Source: Spinacia oleracea (taxonomy: Eukaryota; Streptophyta; Magnoliopsida; Caryophyllales; Amaranthaceae). Taken from it: a DNA stretch of 64,000 bases. Within the stretch, counting starts at the first letter, position 1, and each line of letters opens with the position of its first letter. Both the position numbers and the translations under genes were made by a program. Positions 46,699 to 58,799 of this stretch are shown here, piece after piece. The notes beneath the pieces are model-generated. The model did not search any database. It had not been told where the DNA came from and saw nothing but the letters and a program-made list of their open reading frames with translations. The stretch is from assembly GCF_020520425.1 (NCBI RefSeq), contig NC_079491.1, forward strand, positions 110,918,652 to 110,982,651. The letters run 5' to 3'.

Positions 46699-48832
46699 TG
46701 TAATACCCCGAAATTTTTAAACTTGATTTATTAAAATTAAAAGAATTAATTAACTTGGTTTCGTTTTAAATAATTTACAAATAATCAAATTTCGTTATTT
46801 TAAACGTTTTTATGATTTATTTTAACGATAAATCTATATACGAAAATTTATTTATTTTCCGTTAACGATATTTTTATAAAGAGTTATTTTAGCTAGAGAT
46901 TTCTATTTTTATTGGTTTACAAAAATTGCAACAAAATTTCTGAATTTTAGTCCAACCATGTGAAATTGCAAAAAAACCCCTCAAGAGCAAAGATTTCATT
47001 TTCCTTCTCTTCCCTTGCTCTTCACGTACAAACAAGAAGGAAGAAATTCCATCCTTCCTCTCTTTCCCTAAATCAGTCCATATTCATTGCCTTGGTCTCC
47101 AAGGATATCATCCTTCTTCCTCACACTACTTCCATGGTGACTTCATTTGATGATGTCAATAGGTTTTCCATAACACTATAAAATGAGCAACAATCTGATT
47201 CATTCCTCCATACAAATCAGCTTCAATTCAATTTTGATATTACCATCAACAACAACAAATACCAATTTCAATCTCACAATTTAAAACCATGAATTAACCT
47301 CATCATCTTTGTTTCTATTTCGAACCACCACCACCACCAGTAGTAACTGCCGCCACGAAAAACAACTGCAAACACCACCATCATCTGCCAATCACCCAGC
47401 TTCACCGCCCGACTACCGTAGTCGACCACCACCGCCACAACTCCCACCCTTCTCGTTCGACAAAACCGGCCCGCAAAGGCGCCCCCCCTGCCTCCCTCGT
47501 CTTTTCCTCTCTATTACACCATCGTGCCGCAACCACCACACTCCGCCCATCATTCCCATCCACCCTCACCGCCGAGCCACCACTGTCACCTCCCAAAAAA
47601 CGACCGAAAAACACCCATCTCCCCTATTTTCCCTCTATTTTTCCCCTGTTTTGCGCAACCACCATATTCCCCTTTCCTTGTTGTTCCACGGCCGCGGAAC
47701 CACCTCACCACCGTCACCTCTTCGGCGCGGTACCGTGCTGCGTCGTCGACCAGACCATCGGTCACCACCCCTCTCCTCTCTTTGCTCCCCTTCGCAACTT
47801 CCCCTGCTCCTTCGTTCCCCTTCCTTGTCGTGCTCCAGTTCTGCGAGAAGCAGGTTCCAAATTGGAACCTTGATTTCCTTTATTTCCATACCCAAGCCCA
47901 AAACGAGTTGTCCCAAATTTCCAAAAGTGAGTTTAATTTACCATTTAATTTAAGCTCTAAATAATTGTTATTCACTCTTACGTTAATAATATAGATTTTA
48001 ATTGATAATTAAATATATATATAGGCTTCCCCTGATATAGAACCAAAGTTCCCCCTGATAAGAAGCACTGGCTTCCCCTGATATGAAGCACTGGCTTCCC
48101 CTGATATGGAACCAAGGTTCCCCCTGATATGAAGCACTGGCTTCCCCTGATATGGAACCCAGGTTCCCCCTGATATGAAGCACTGGCTTCCCTTGTTATG
48201 GAGCCCAAGCTATCCCTGTTATGAAGCACTGGCTTCCCCTGTTCGTAGGAGACGTCCTACCATGTTTTCCTGTAAAGTCTTGACGACCAGAATTATACAG
48301 TTAAAAGGAAAAAGGTTAAAGAAATGATGTTCCTGAAATAATGTTCCTGAAATGATGTTCCTGAAACGATATTTCTGAAATGATGTTCCTGAAATGTTAT
48401 TTCTAAAATGATGCTTCTAAAATAATGTTTTATTAAATGTTTTCCTATATTCTATTCTCCCTGTTTATTAAATAAATTGAATAGAAATGAGGTTACGATG
48501 CTAGGATAGCTCGTTACTGAGTGTTCGGGTCACTTTTTTGTTTTAGGTACTACAGGGGACCTCGGAAACGAGTAGTGGCGAGGATTTCACTTTAGCAATG
48601 TTCGCCTAAGTTAATGTTTAAGTTTTAATAGTTTAAGTAAGACTCTTTAGTAAGTTATGTACTTTTATGAAGGACGTAAAAGGAGTATTATATTATTTTG
48701 AGGGTTAATAGTAATTAATATGATGGTTGCCTCGTAATTCCCAAAAGGGAGTTACGGCAGTACCCGGCCGAATTAGGATGTTTCCACTGCTAAGTATGCT
48801 TTAATACTTAAATTAGAGGTCGGGGCTTCACA
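46699..48832 (+). repeat. Right LTR of element A
   Basis: 2,134 bp, TGTAATACCCCG to CGGGGCTTCACA. It contains a proline-rich ORF (47309-47953) and tandem arrays at 48024-48242 and 48317-48430, as in the left LTR. Confidence 0.9.
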
Positions 48833-49393
48833 GATTCGCATCAAAATAGGGATACGATTTGGTTAGAAGCCAATGGCATAAATAAATAAATAAAATAAAG
48901 AGCACATTCCAACAATGGGTTAGTATGTTAATCTAGGATTTTCTCTTAAACAGGTATATTCCTAATTAACCATATTCTATATTTTAATCAAATTACTTAA
49001 TTAGGTTTCTAGGTGGGATATATATTTGGCATATGATCTTTCTCCAAACTTTGATCGTCCTTTCAACTGTTATTAAATTACTTTGATATAAACATGATCT
49101 TATGAATCTGGTAGCTAAGTTAGCTACGATTAGGCAACCATATGTACGGAGTATAATGCAGGGAGTTTATTGTTTATTAAGTTAAGCAATTTTACCAATT
49201 TTGTGTCCTTGGTATGTCACTAGAGCTGTCAAAATGGTTACTCGAGCCAGATCGGGTGATCACATGTACCGGGTTGTGTCGGGTCACTTTGCCACACTAG
49301 AACTAGATGATCCAGTTGTGCAGGTGTTTCTTTTTTTTGGATAGTCTACTGGAATTAGATGATTTATTTGTTTGTGTCCGTGTTCATCTGCAG

Positions 49394-49596
49394 ATATCTT
49401 CCCTAAATGATATGTACAAGAGATTACAAGACTATAACAGTAGTTTGCAGCAGAATAATAGCAAACTCCAAACGGAACTTTATACAGCTAATGAGACCTT
49501 GAAATGCGTTGAGAGTGAGAAAGTTGTTGTAGAGGAAAACCTCAACACCTTGAGGCACAGTACATTTCGTTGCAGGATCAACTCACTTCATCCAAG
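49394..49596 (+). pseudogene. Kinesin-14 (ATK/KATA-type) stalk fragment
   Basis: One exon-like piece after CTGCAG and before GTGCTA. It reads ISSLNDMYKRLQDYNSSLQQ, NSKLQTELYTANETLK, VEENLNTLR and, after a 1-nt shift at about 49560, YISLQDQLTSSK. Plant minus-end kinesins of the ATK group have SSLNEMYKRLQEYNTSLQQYNSKLQ and GHYTSLQDQLTSSK at the coiled-coil stalk just before the motor. No motor domain follows. It is a captured or degenerate single exon, not a gene. Confidence 0.6.
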
Positions 49597-50638
49597 GTGC
49601 TAAAAAATACAGGGGTTGTGTAAAAATATATGTTTCTTAGGCGGTGAATTCACTGGGTGAGATTATCATTACCGTTTTTTAGTTATACTTTTGATGGGTG
49701 CCAATTTTGTTTTATAAGATTATGTTCTCTAAGGGTTCCAAGTGTAGACAGATAGTACCATGATAATATCATAGATTTTACTTTGAAGTCGAAGTATGTT
49801 AATAACAAGGATATGTGCTAAATTTTTTTCTTTGAATTTGGTGCAAAAAGTATAAGTAATATGGAAGAGAAAGAGTCAACACCTGTTGCTGTGGACTGCT
49901 TATTAACGTAACTTCTGTTGAACCATCTTTCTATATCTGTGATTTCTCATTCATACACAACAGCTCTGATAATTCTTTTTGCTGCTCTTCAGGTAACTTA
50001 TGTTGCTGCTAGAATGACTTCTGGTCTAGCTAGCCCTGGTTACTGCTGTCAATTAATATTGGAGCAGCTGCTGGAGGTAGAGTGAATATTGTTGTTGATG
50101 AGCTTGTTGGTACTGATATGGTTGTTGTTATTGCTACTGAAGATAGGCTTCCTCCTGTTTCTGCGCCTGTGTTTGCTGTTGTTGTTGTTGAATGTGTACT
50201 TGCTGTTAATTAGTTCAGTTCTGATTAGTTCAGTTAATCTGGTCAGTTACGTTCAGTTGTTCATTTGTTCAGTTCAGTTTTTTCAGATTAGTTCATTTGT
50301 TTCAGGTTAGTGTCAAAATAAAATAAAAACATAAAGACTGATCATTAAAATATAATAAGAGATTAATAGAACGAAACTACCTTGCTTTATATATTTTATA
50401 TAATGCTAGCAAATATGGACGGTTTTATCCATAAACTAAAACGTATCTTGAATCTATCAGTCCATCTATTCTTCTTCAATTCATTAAGATCCGAGGATTC
50501 TTCACCTTTCCAACGAGTTTATCATAGATAATCATGATAATTTTTCTACTTAATTTGTGCCTAATTGTTTTTATTCAAACTTTTGTTCAACACAGTTTCG
50601 GTTTTTGAGATAATCGATTTGTGTTTTTATGAGTAAAG
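49597..50638 (+). other. Helitron interior, unidentified
   Basis: Intron-like and low-complexity sequence. An exon-like start after CTCTTCAG (near 49992) reads VTYVAARMTSGLASPG, which I cannot assign. GTTGTT-rich and GTTCAGTT-rich short repeats occur near 50150-50310. Confidence 0.35.
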
Positions 50639-51115
50639 GAAATTGATGATGACTTGCTAGAAAAACTTGCTGATGAAGTACATCGGAGGGAAGCCAACAA
50701 GAAGAAATCTTTCTTGGCTTAAACATGAACTCATCGACCTTGGGTTCAGGGTAACCAAGGTGAGGGAACAACGGGACGGGTCTGGTTTCTTAGGATATGC
50801 CTTCGTTGATTTTGGGGGGCTCCAAGAACATTTTGAGTCTGTTGCACGGTTAGCCAAACAGTATGAGCTTGCAGCACATGGTAGAACACACTACCTGTCT
50901 AATATGGGGGCCCTGACAGGGATTTATGCATGACTGGCTACGAGGACAGATGCTCGTCTGTTTAGGGGTGCTCATGTGTGCTATCAGACTGCTGATATAG
51001 CAACAATAGCTGGAATCAACGTGGAAACGACGGTGCATGAGAGCATTAGGACATACGAAGCAGTTTCAGCCGGTTTTAACAATATGCCTAATATTGTTTG
51101 AACGTCTCGTTCATG
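50639..51115 (+). pseudogene. Unidentified gene fragment, possibly XS-domain (SGS3/FDM-like)
   Basis: The sequence opens EIDDDLLEKLADEVHRREANKKKS, then in another frame WLKHELIDLGFRVTKVRE, GFLGYAFVDFGGLQEHFES, LAKQYELAAHGRTH, and after a TGA at 50933 LATRTDARLFRGAH, ADIATIAGINVETTVHESI. The pattern G.LG.AFV.F.....A..L...YE...HG..H.... followed by GIYA.LAT.TD is reminiscent of XS domains of RNA-silencing proteins, but the match is weak. Frame breaks and an internal stop show it is not functional. It lies on the same strand as the other captured pieces. Confidence 0.35.
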
Positions 51116-52557
51116 CAGTGATGGTGGGGAAGCTGGTGGTGCTTCCATGGATGATGATGAAGGCTCTGTTTCAAATCTTTTTTTTTGTGTAGGTATTTTT
51201 ATTTTCTGTTTTCTGCCTCCCTGTTTTGAGATCAGCTATATATGTTGCCTCTATATTTTGTGGTTTTTGTGGTTTTCTATATTACCCTAATAATATATAA
51301 TTTTGGTTGTGTATTATACTCATTAATTCAGAATCTGTTGAATATATATATGATGTACTTCTTTGTTATCTTAGACATTTGATAGTACGTGTCCTAATTA
51401 CTACATTTATATATTTGGTAACGTCAAAATACATATTTGGTAATTTTCACTCAGCTACTAGACTATTGAACTTCATGTTATGGGTTCAGTAATGTCCATA
51501 AATGCATTTGGTAATGGCCTATTGAACTACCATACTGGTTTTTAATCATCATAATGGTTGGTAGTGGCCACAAATATTCATAGACAGTTCTATAATCAGG
51601 GTTTGTCACTCAAGTTTGGTAATTTCCATGTCTAGGAATTAATTCTAACTATTGTTCGTCGTCTTCTTCCTTCAAACCCAAAACGCAATTTTCACATCAT
51701 TTTCCTCGAACCCCCAAACTGTCAATGTGTAGTTGTGAATTCAACAAAACAACATTACGAACTACACTATCAACAAAATTTCTAAATCTAATACATAAAT
51801 TTGCAACACCTAGATCTGAAAAATTGAGAAACCAAATATTTAATTGTGTCATCATTTCTCAATATTCGACAACCATTTTTCATTATCATCAAATTAATCT
51901 ACGTTCGGAAACGTTGCAGCTCCCGTTGACGACCATCGTCATTCAATTTTTTTTTCCTGGAGTATGAGCAGAGGTTTAAGATGATGGAAATCATGGAATG
52001 GTGTAGTGAGAGAGTTGAGAAGGGGAGTGGATGTCGGGGTAGGAGATGGAGAGAACATGCTTCGATTTGGTTTCGCCGGTGAGTTTTCCGGCGCCAACAG
52101 AGGAGAGGGAGAAAAGAGAGAATTGACCTAAACCCATAAATTAACAAAACTCAAAAGTTAATTATTTTCACATTAATAAATAAATTGATTTTTCATTTTT
52201 CCCAAAAATCAATTAATTGATATTTTGATAAAAAACAATAAAGATTAAAGTAAAAAAGGGTAAACTAAAATCAATTTATTTGGTCCAAATTAATTCCATT
52301 ACCATGGTAATTTTTATTATGACTATCTTAGAATTTTCACGGATATATGGATCTATTTTTCATTTCAACAAATTTGATAGCTATATATAATGGAGTACAA
52401 TATTGTACCAAATAATTTATCGTTGTCGAAGACAAAAATAAGTTGCGGATTTATTGATCGACTTCTCTTCAACAAATTTGATCGGATCGATATTATGGAG
52501 TATAATATTGGAGTATTGTACAAAAAAAATAGTTGTATGAAGTACTTAGTCATTCAT
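51116..52557 (+). other. AT-rich 3' part of the putative Helitron
   Basis: No gene recognised. Short ORFs are chance. An oligo-T/AT-rich tract leads to the terminal hairpin at 52558. Confidence 0.4.
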
Positions 52558-52584
52558 CCGTGCATCGCACGGGCTTAAATCTAT

Positions 52585-53122
52585 TTTGTCTCAATTATTA
52601 ACCTTTTACGCCTTCAAAACCTTTTGGGTACACCTGGAAACCCAATGTAATGTAAAATACTCTACATCGTGTCCACATGGCCAGAAGGGCAACGTGCTAT
52701 CATAAAGCCAGCACACAATATACAGAAATGAAGAATATATGAATTTAACTAAGGTAACTTTGTGTAGAACCGCCACACCAAAACGTTAAGGAACGACCAT
52801 GGGCGTCATGCTAACGTCATCAATTTTTATATAAACACATATTCTCTAAATATAATTTTTTCAAAATATGTTTACTTAGTACTAACTAAACTAGTGTAAA
52901 ACTTAACTAAAAGTTAAAAATCGTAAACTAATGGAATAAAAATAGTTATAGTATAAGACAAATAATTACACTTACGAATCGAATAGCTATAATTTTAAAA
53001 CAAACTTTTTAACTTAGAAAATCTTAACTAAACTCCGGAAAAGCATAACTAAACCTCACATTTTCATAACTAAAAGTTCTAAATATAATTAAAACACATG
53101 AATCTTAATTGAAACTCATAAG
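52585..53122. other. Intergenic sequence right of the Helitron terminus
   Basis: AT-rich, with no gene or repeat recognised. If the Helitron model is right, this was originally next to 5287 and may hold distal promoter sequence of the AAE1-like gene. Confidence 0.4.
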
Positions 53123-53310
53123 TGAAGGAAACATGTCCATGCGCGCTCCAAGTTTGCATTTTATGCATTTAATGCAAGTCTTATAAATGCGGTTCATATT
53201 AATTAAAGAAATTAATAAGTGAGATCAAGTGACCGGAATGGCTAGCTGGAGGCCGCTTCTGATCAAGTACCATAACTTAATGCCACACCTTAATCACTTT
53301 AAACCGAATG
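53123..53310 (+). repeat. Truncated Copia LTR start
   Basis: Starts TGAAGGAAACATGTCC and follows the 5' part of the element E LTR in sense orientation (AAATGCGGTTCA, GAGATCAAGTGA, GGAGGCCGCTTC) with clear divergence, then the similarity fades. No partner LTR or target duplication was found, so it is an old fragment. Confidence 0.6.
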
Positions 53311-53401
53311 CAACGCGTGGGGTCGAATAAATAGTATGTGAACTGATCAAATATATATTCAAGTAAATATATTATTCAGTAAATACTCTAATAAATGGAT
53401 A

Positions 53402-53774
53402 CTAAAAATGGTGGATGTTGGTTTCAGTGATAAATTCTTGGTATTGGTGGGCCGATTGTAAGGGAGATGGAGAATGTAATTGTGGGCTAGCAATGTGTGT
53501 TGGACCGCTAACAAATTTCTCACGTTGCAGTGAGTGCCACGGTAATGCGGTGGCACGAGGACATGGGCCACAGCCAGGCCGTGGTCCTTGCTGTTTTGCT
53601 TGGGTAATTTCACTAACCGAGCTATTTAATTGTTCTATAGGCAAGGCATTAGACACAATAACGTTGTCAAGCGACCCATGACTCGACGGTAGTTTCGATG
53701 GTAGGTTCGACGGAATGGGAACGCTAGAATACAAAGGAGGTGCGCTGTGACTTATAGGGGACGGTAAACGAGGA
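53402..53774 (-). pseudogene. Unidentified open frame interrupted by element E
   Basis: An open minus-strand frame rich in Ser and Pro (SPISHSAPPLYSSVPIPS, SNLPSKLPSSHGS, then VIVSNALPIEQLNSSVSE) of about 125 codons. It runs into element E at its 5' side; the nine residues beyond are LTR sequence. I do not recognise the product. It could be a host exon whose upstream part is beyond the window, or old transposon linker sequence. Confidence 0.3.
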
Positions 53775-53779
53775 GAGAT
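53775..53779. repeat. Target-site duplication of element E, left (GAGAT)
   Basis: GAGAT adjoins the element's TGTGAGG terminus; an identical GAGAT follows the other end at 63996-64000. Confidence 0.92.
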
Positions 53780-55127
53780 TGTGAGGTTATGATACATATG
53801 ACAATTCATAAATCATGCGGAAACAACCATTAAGCCAGGAATACATATTATTTACACATAATCATATAGCATAATTTAGATGCATACTCTTTGTTGCGTG
53901 CCTTCCCTAGCTGCGCCCGAACCGAACAAGAACAAGTTTTTTAGGACTCCAAGTGTCGTCCCTCCGTAGATAGTCCACAGCACGTCCGGATCCGCCTTAA
54001 GATTGACCAACTAGAATCGCCCTTAAGGTACTATTATTTTCGGCTAAAATGGGCAAGAGTTATGGCTGATTTTTCTGCTTAAAAATCCTAGTTTTGAATA
54101 CTTGAAAACTTATGTATAAATAATGACCACTAGGCCTTTATTTATAGAGGTATGGAAAAGGAATTGTAATCCTACTAGGATCTGGATTTGTTAATTAGAA
54201 CTTTATTAGGACTCTAAATAACAAAGCAATTCTAATAAGATTAGGATTTTAATCTTCACACGAATCCCAATAGAATTAGGATTTCCGGCATACGCATCGC
54301 ACAAGCCGTGCATCCGCGCAGGCCTTGCAGCCCACGACAAGCGCACAGCCCATGTGCGGTGCTGCGTGTGCGCGCGCGCCCTTGGCTGGGCCTGGCCTTG
54401 CGCTGGGCCTGGTCGAGGCGTGCGTTGCGTGCGGCTCGCTGGGCGATGGCCTGGCTTCGTGTTGGGCCTTCGTCTAGCGGGCCTCGTCCGATGCTAATTC
54501 GTACGATACGCTTCCGATTAAATTCCCGATTCCGGAATTCATTTCCGATACGAACAACATTTAATATTTCCGATTCCGGAATTAATTTCCGTTTCGAACA
54601 AATATTTAATATTTCCGTTTCCGGAATTATTTTCCGATTCCGATAATATTTCCGATTCTGACAATATTTCCGTTTCCGGCAATATTTCCATTTCCGATAA
54701 TATTTTCCGATACGTACCATGTTTCTGTTTCCGGCAACATCTACGACTTGGATAATATTTATATTTCCGATACGATCCATATTTCCGTTTCCGGCAATAT
54801 CATCGTTTCCGGAGTATTCATTTCTTGCCTGTGACGATCTCAGCTCCCACTGAAACCAAGATCCGTCGATTCCGAATATCCATAGATGGAGTATTTAATG
54901 CCATCAAATACTTGATCCGTTTACGTACTATTTGTGTGACCCTACGGGTTCAGTCAAGAGTAAGCTGTGGATTAACATCATTAATTCCACTTGAACTGAA
55001 GCGGCCTCTAGCTAGGCATTCAGCTCACTTGATCTCACTGAATTATTAACTTGTTAATTAATACTGAACCGCATTTATTAGACTTAACATAGAATGCATA
55101 CTTGGACCAATGGCATTATTTCCTTCA
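53780..55127 (-). repeat. 3' LTR of element E
   Basis: 1,348 bp. On the minus strand it starts TGAAGGAAATAATGCC (55127 downward) and ends CATAACCTCACA. It contains a GC-rich block (54290-54490) and an array of ATTTCCGATTCCG-type short repeats (54520-54820). It lacks one 18-bp unit present in the 5' LTR. Confidence 0.93.
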
Positions 55128-55145
55128 GTCTCCCACTTGTCCTTA
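55128..55145 (-). other. Polypurine tract of element E
   Basis: The minus strand reads GGACAAGTGGGAGAC directly before the 3' LTR, matching the Copia element's tract before 18661. Confidence 0.8.
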
Positions 55146-57288
55146 GGGACAAGTGTGCATTTCCTAATTCCTTTGTCGCTCGATGCTTGCTCTTGAACAT
55201 AAGGTAAGAGTTGTCATCCTTATTATGTCCAGAGGTGTTCCTCGGTTTCAGAGTTCAACTGATCAAATAAACAGATAATCATAGCCTATGATTCATCCGA
55301 GCACGGCCATGCATTTCACAGTTTCTAGCTCTCCGAGTGGCCTTGTACAACTTTTAAGCATCTCATCCCGATTTATGGGAGGACAATCCCAATCTTGCGA
55401 TCTTGAGATTAGACTTCGTTTGATAGGTGATTACCTGAGCGTTGCCTTTATAGCCTCCTTTTACGGTGCGACGGTTGGTCAACGTCAAAGCAACCAGTTC
55501 TCAAACAAGTAATCTCAAATCACTCAGGTATTGAGGATTTAGTGTCTATTAATTTTAATGAAATTTACTTATGACAGATTTTCATCTCTTACAGTAAAGT
55601 TCCATAGGTCTTGTCCGATACTAGTCTTCCCAAAGTAAGTATCTATGCAAATGATTATGACATTGCCATGTCCACATAGTTCAAGAAACAGAACTACTAG
55701 TCATCTTGCATTCTAGTCGTCTAACGTTTTCTATGCGTCCAATTTTATAGAAAACTCCGACTAGGGACCATTTTCAACCTTTGACATTCAAGTTCACTTG
55801 ATAGACATTTCTTAGTCACATGACTGGTCCTGACTGTCTATCTTGAATATATTGTCAAATTAAAGGGACTCATCATTTAATACTAAACCAAGATTAAATG
55901 GAATATGAAAACACATTTCATATATGATAAATGTTCAACCCCAATGTTTTATAACCATGGGCCTCAAACCCATCTTTAAAACAGTTCATGGAATTCAAAG
56001 CTATGCTTGATTTCCAGTGCCACAATGTGAGTGTTGTTTCTCACTTGTTGCATAGGTTTAGTTATCATGCTTTGCCAATCTTAATATCCTTTCATCGAAT
56101 GTTCTTCGAGATATGATGATAAGATCTTTTGAGTGTGTTTATTTTGTGATCTATTCCTTCTAGCTACAAGAGTAGTTCTACGCATCTTGCAATGAAGAAC
56201 CATCAAGTCAGAAGACATATGATCTACCCAAGTTCAATGAAGAAACTCTTTAACATAAACAACCCTGTTTTATTGCTTCTTAGGCAATAAGTACTTTTAC
56301 TTCAACTTTATAGGTTGCTAGTGATGCTTTGTTTGGAATTACTTATCCAAGCAGTTCACAGATATGTGGATTACTTTCCAGCTGTATCTTAGAACATAGA
56401 AATTAATATTTTAATATCCCACGCAACAACTCATGGTCTCCAATCCATGTTGCCATTTCAAAACACGATGCTCTATAGCTCGTCCTTATCAATGGTTAAC
56501 TCCAAAGGGTCTTGCTTGATCCTTTGCCAGTGTTTATGCGTGTAGCATCAATATTTAGCATATCTTTATTTCCTTGAATCAAGAACTATTCCTATGTACC
56601 TTTTCAAGTACCATAAGTATTCTTGATCTCAATATAGTTGATCTTTACTTAGATCAATAGAGATTGGTATATGTTCGTCATGCCTAAAGTCATACGATAC
56701 GTTTTTGGCGATCCTCATATTATATCATACATGATAAATTCTTTTGCAGAATAATTCCCAATTGAATTCTATTCATGTAACTTTAGCTCATTCAATTTCA
56801 GTAGATACTGAATCCAGCTAAATTCTTTGACATAAAATATAGGTGAAGAATCTCACTTAGATCCTTTGATGTTTTAACTTAGTAAATGCTTATACATAGT
56901 TCAAACATTCTTTACTTAGATTTATTCACATGGGTCGAATATCTCCAATGGAGTCTTTCGTGTTTGATTTAGTAAATGCCATTACTTAATCCAAAACAAT
57001 ATTATAAGATCTTTGTAAATAGATCTTAGTACCCAGTATGAACTAAGTTTCGCCTTGGTCCGACATTGATGAATAATTTCAAACCTAAGTTATTAGCATT
57101 TGAATGTTATTTCACAATAGAGAGATATGTGTGTGATACACATAGGACCAATTAAGTTTTATGTACTCCCACTAAACTTCTTATATATCTATAAGAATCA
57201 TGTACATTTTATGAAACTAAAATACTTATTAGCTTCACTAAAATACATTTCTAATTCCCAATTGCTTGCTTAAATCTGTACTTAGATT
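55146..57288 (-). other. Element E interior, 3' part, non-coding
   Basis: Corresponds in position to Copia RT C-terminus, RNase H and 3' tract. All frames are closed and I see no preserved motif by eye. Confidence 0.6.
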
Positions 57289-57605
57289 TTATAAGCTAGC
57301 TTTCCTTTTCAAGCTTTTATTTGGATCCACAAATTCTATGACATACCATGTACATATTATATTCCAACATTTGATTGAGGAATACGTTTTGTCATCCAAT
57401 TGCCATATGTACCAATATGCAATCATTGCTTGAATTATAGACTTAAGCATTACGATTTTGCATGAGGTTTTAACACAATCCATGCCATGAATTTGCTTTT
57501 AACCTTTAGCAACTAATCTAGCTTTGTGTGTGAACACAATTCCATGTTTGATGGTTTTTATCCTTAAAACAAACTTGCAACCAATAGGTGTGAAACTATT
57601 CTTGC
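57289..57605 (-). pseudogene. Reverse-transcriptase relic in element E
   Basis: Read on the minus strand, the part near 57600-57500 encodes TPIGCKFVLRIKT, HGIVFTHKARLVAK and the part 57483-57289 encodes HGMDCVKTSCKIVMLKSI, YWYIWQLDDKT, VIEFVDPNKSLKRK. These align residue by residue with TPIGCKWVFKLK, GIVYIYKGILVEK, HGVDYDETFSPVAMLKSI, YEIWQMDVKT and GFVDQNNQGKVCKLKK of the Copia element at 16376-16700. The catalytic YVDD region is gone. Confidence 0.75.
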
Positions 57606-58029
57606 AAATCAACAAAATTTCAATTTTGTCATCAAAACATTGAGTATGTTTTATGGCCTCTAACCATTTAAAACTTTGGTCTATATATGGCCTCTAACCA
57701 TTTTAGGGAATCTGGGTTTCGTCATAGCTTTCTTACAAGTCACTTCTTTTAGTTTGACTGCAAGTTGTAGGTTTCTTTACTATCTAATAGAAGAATTGCA
57801 TAGTTTCAGTGACTTGAATTCTATGCCTACTTGGGTATAGAACATCAAACAATAGAATATCAATAGCCACTTGAAAGTCCTTTGAATATTCTGTTCTCCT
57901 TGAAGCACTTGTAAAGTCTTCTAAGAGATGTCTATTCTTTAAAGCCACTTCTAAAGTCCTTAAAGAATAAGTTCGGTTTTTCTGAAGCACTTCGAAAAGC
58001 CTCCGGAATGTCCGTTTATGTTTGTTGTT

Positions 58030-58090
58030 CGCCTTGAAGACTTTCGAGGTCTATTTTCTCCCACTTGTCATTTTGGAAACGAATCTCCAA
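58030..58090 (-). pseudogene. Integrase-RT linker relic in element E
   Basis: The minus strand contains TTTCCAAAATGACAAGTGGG and GACCTCGAA, nearly identical at nucleotide level to 16012-16058 of the Copia element, where it encodes ISKMTSGRIVDLEE. Confidence 0.75.
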
Positions 58091-58799
58091 AAGGACATTA
58101 TTTCGAGCAAACAAACATTATGTTCTCAAAAATTCGTGGTAGAAACAATACCCTTGTGTTTCATTTGAATAAATCATAATGAAACATATATCTATACTTG
58201 AGCCTTAGTTTGTCGAATGACAAACACTAAGCTCCCACTGAGTTTTGCAACTCTCTAGATATATTTTATGAAAAGTTATTCTGAAATTACTTTTCAATAG
58301 CTTTGACGAATTTGGTTTAGTTTGGTGGTAGTTGAGCATTTTGTTTTAGAAATTATAGGAAAAGTCTTTATGATCCATCATTGATCGAATCAAGTACTAA
58401 TTGACTTCGATTATTCCAACTAAGATATGCCATATCTTATGGACCTAGATTGTGAAATTACAACACACAATCATTGATGATCATATTTGGTAAGTAATCA
58501 TCAACATGATCTAACCTAGATCTTTATGATTTCTTGCCAAGTGGATTTTATACTTCTGAATCTTTGAACTAGGCCAAACAGATTCAACTTATATCACATT
58601 TGAGTAAATAAACCTATATTCACTCAAATCCATGTGAAATAATAAAGTCATAAAACCTTTATTTAGCTTTGAACTCTATCGTCTAGGCGTTCTAACAATA
58701 GTTCATATTCTTTGTTACTTTCAACAAGTAAGACTAGCTTGTCTTAAGTTGATCTAGAAATCAACCAACTTTCAAAAGTCCATTAAAATAGAGCTTGTG

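Larger units (their letters stand above)
19953..48832 (+). mobile_element. Element A: gag-only Ty3/Gypsy retrotransposon, split by nested insertions
   Basis: Left LTR 19953-22564 and right LTR 46699-48832 share start (TGTAATACCC) and body. The element is flanked by GATTA (19948-19952) and GATTC (48833-48837), a 5-bp duplication with one mismatch. Between the LTRs, after removing element B, only a gag gene with two zinc knuckles is found; about 1.45 kb of non-coding sequence sits where pol would be. This matches the described class of terminal-repeat retrotransposons with only a GAG domain (TR-GAG). It must have relied on a pol partner. Confidence 0.85.
48833..52584 (+). mobile_element. Putative Helitron, 3' segment
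   Basis: It ends with a Helitron-like 3' terminus: stem CCGTGC (52558-52563), loop ATC, GCACGG (52567-52572), then 8 nt and CTAT (52581-52584) followed by T. The expected last bases are CTAG or another CTRR, so the final base looks mutated. The segment carries fragments of two or more host genes on the same strand as the RBM48 fragment. A 21-bp block at 52558-52578 is the reverse complement of 5300-5320 at the proposed 5' end. No Rep/helicase is seen. Confidence 0.5.

Noticed and set aside
54256..54780. Antisense 174-codon ORF in the LTR of element E (and its twin at 63091-63648)
   Set aside because: It spans the LTR short-repeat array, giving periodic Asn/Arg/Lys/Tyr-rich text. The twin is expected because the LTRs are duplicates.
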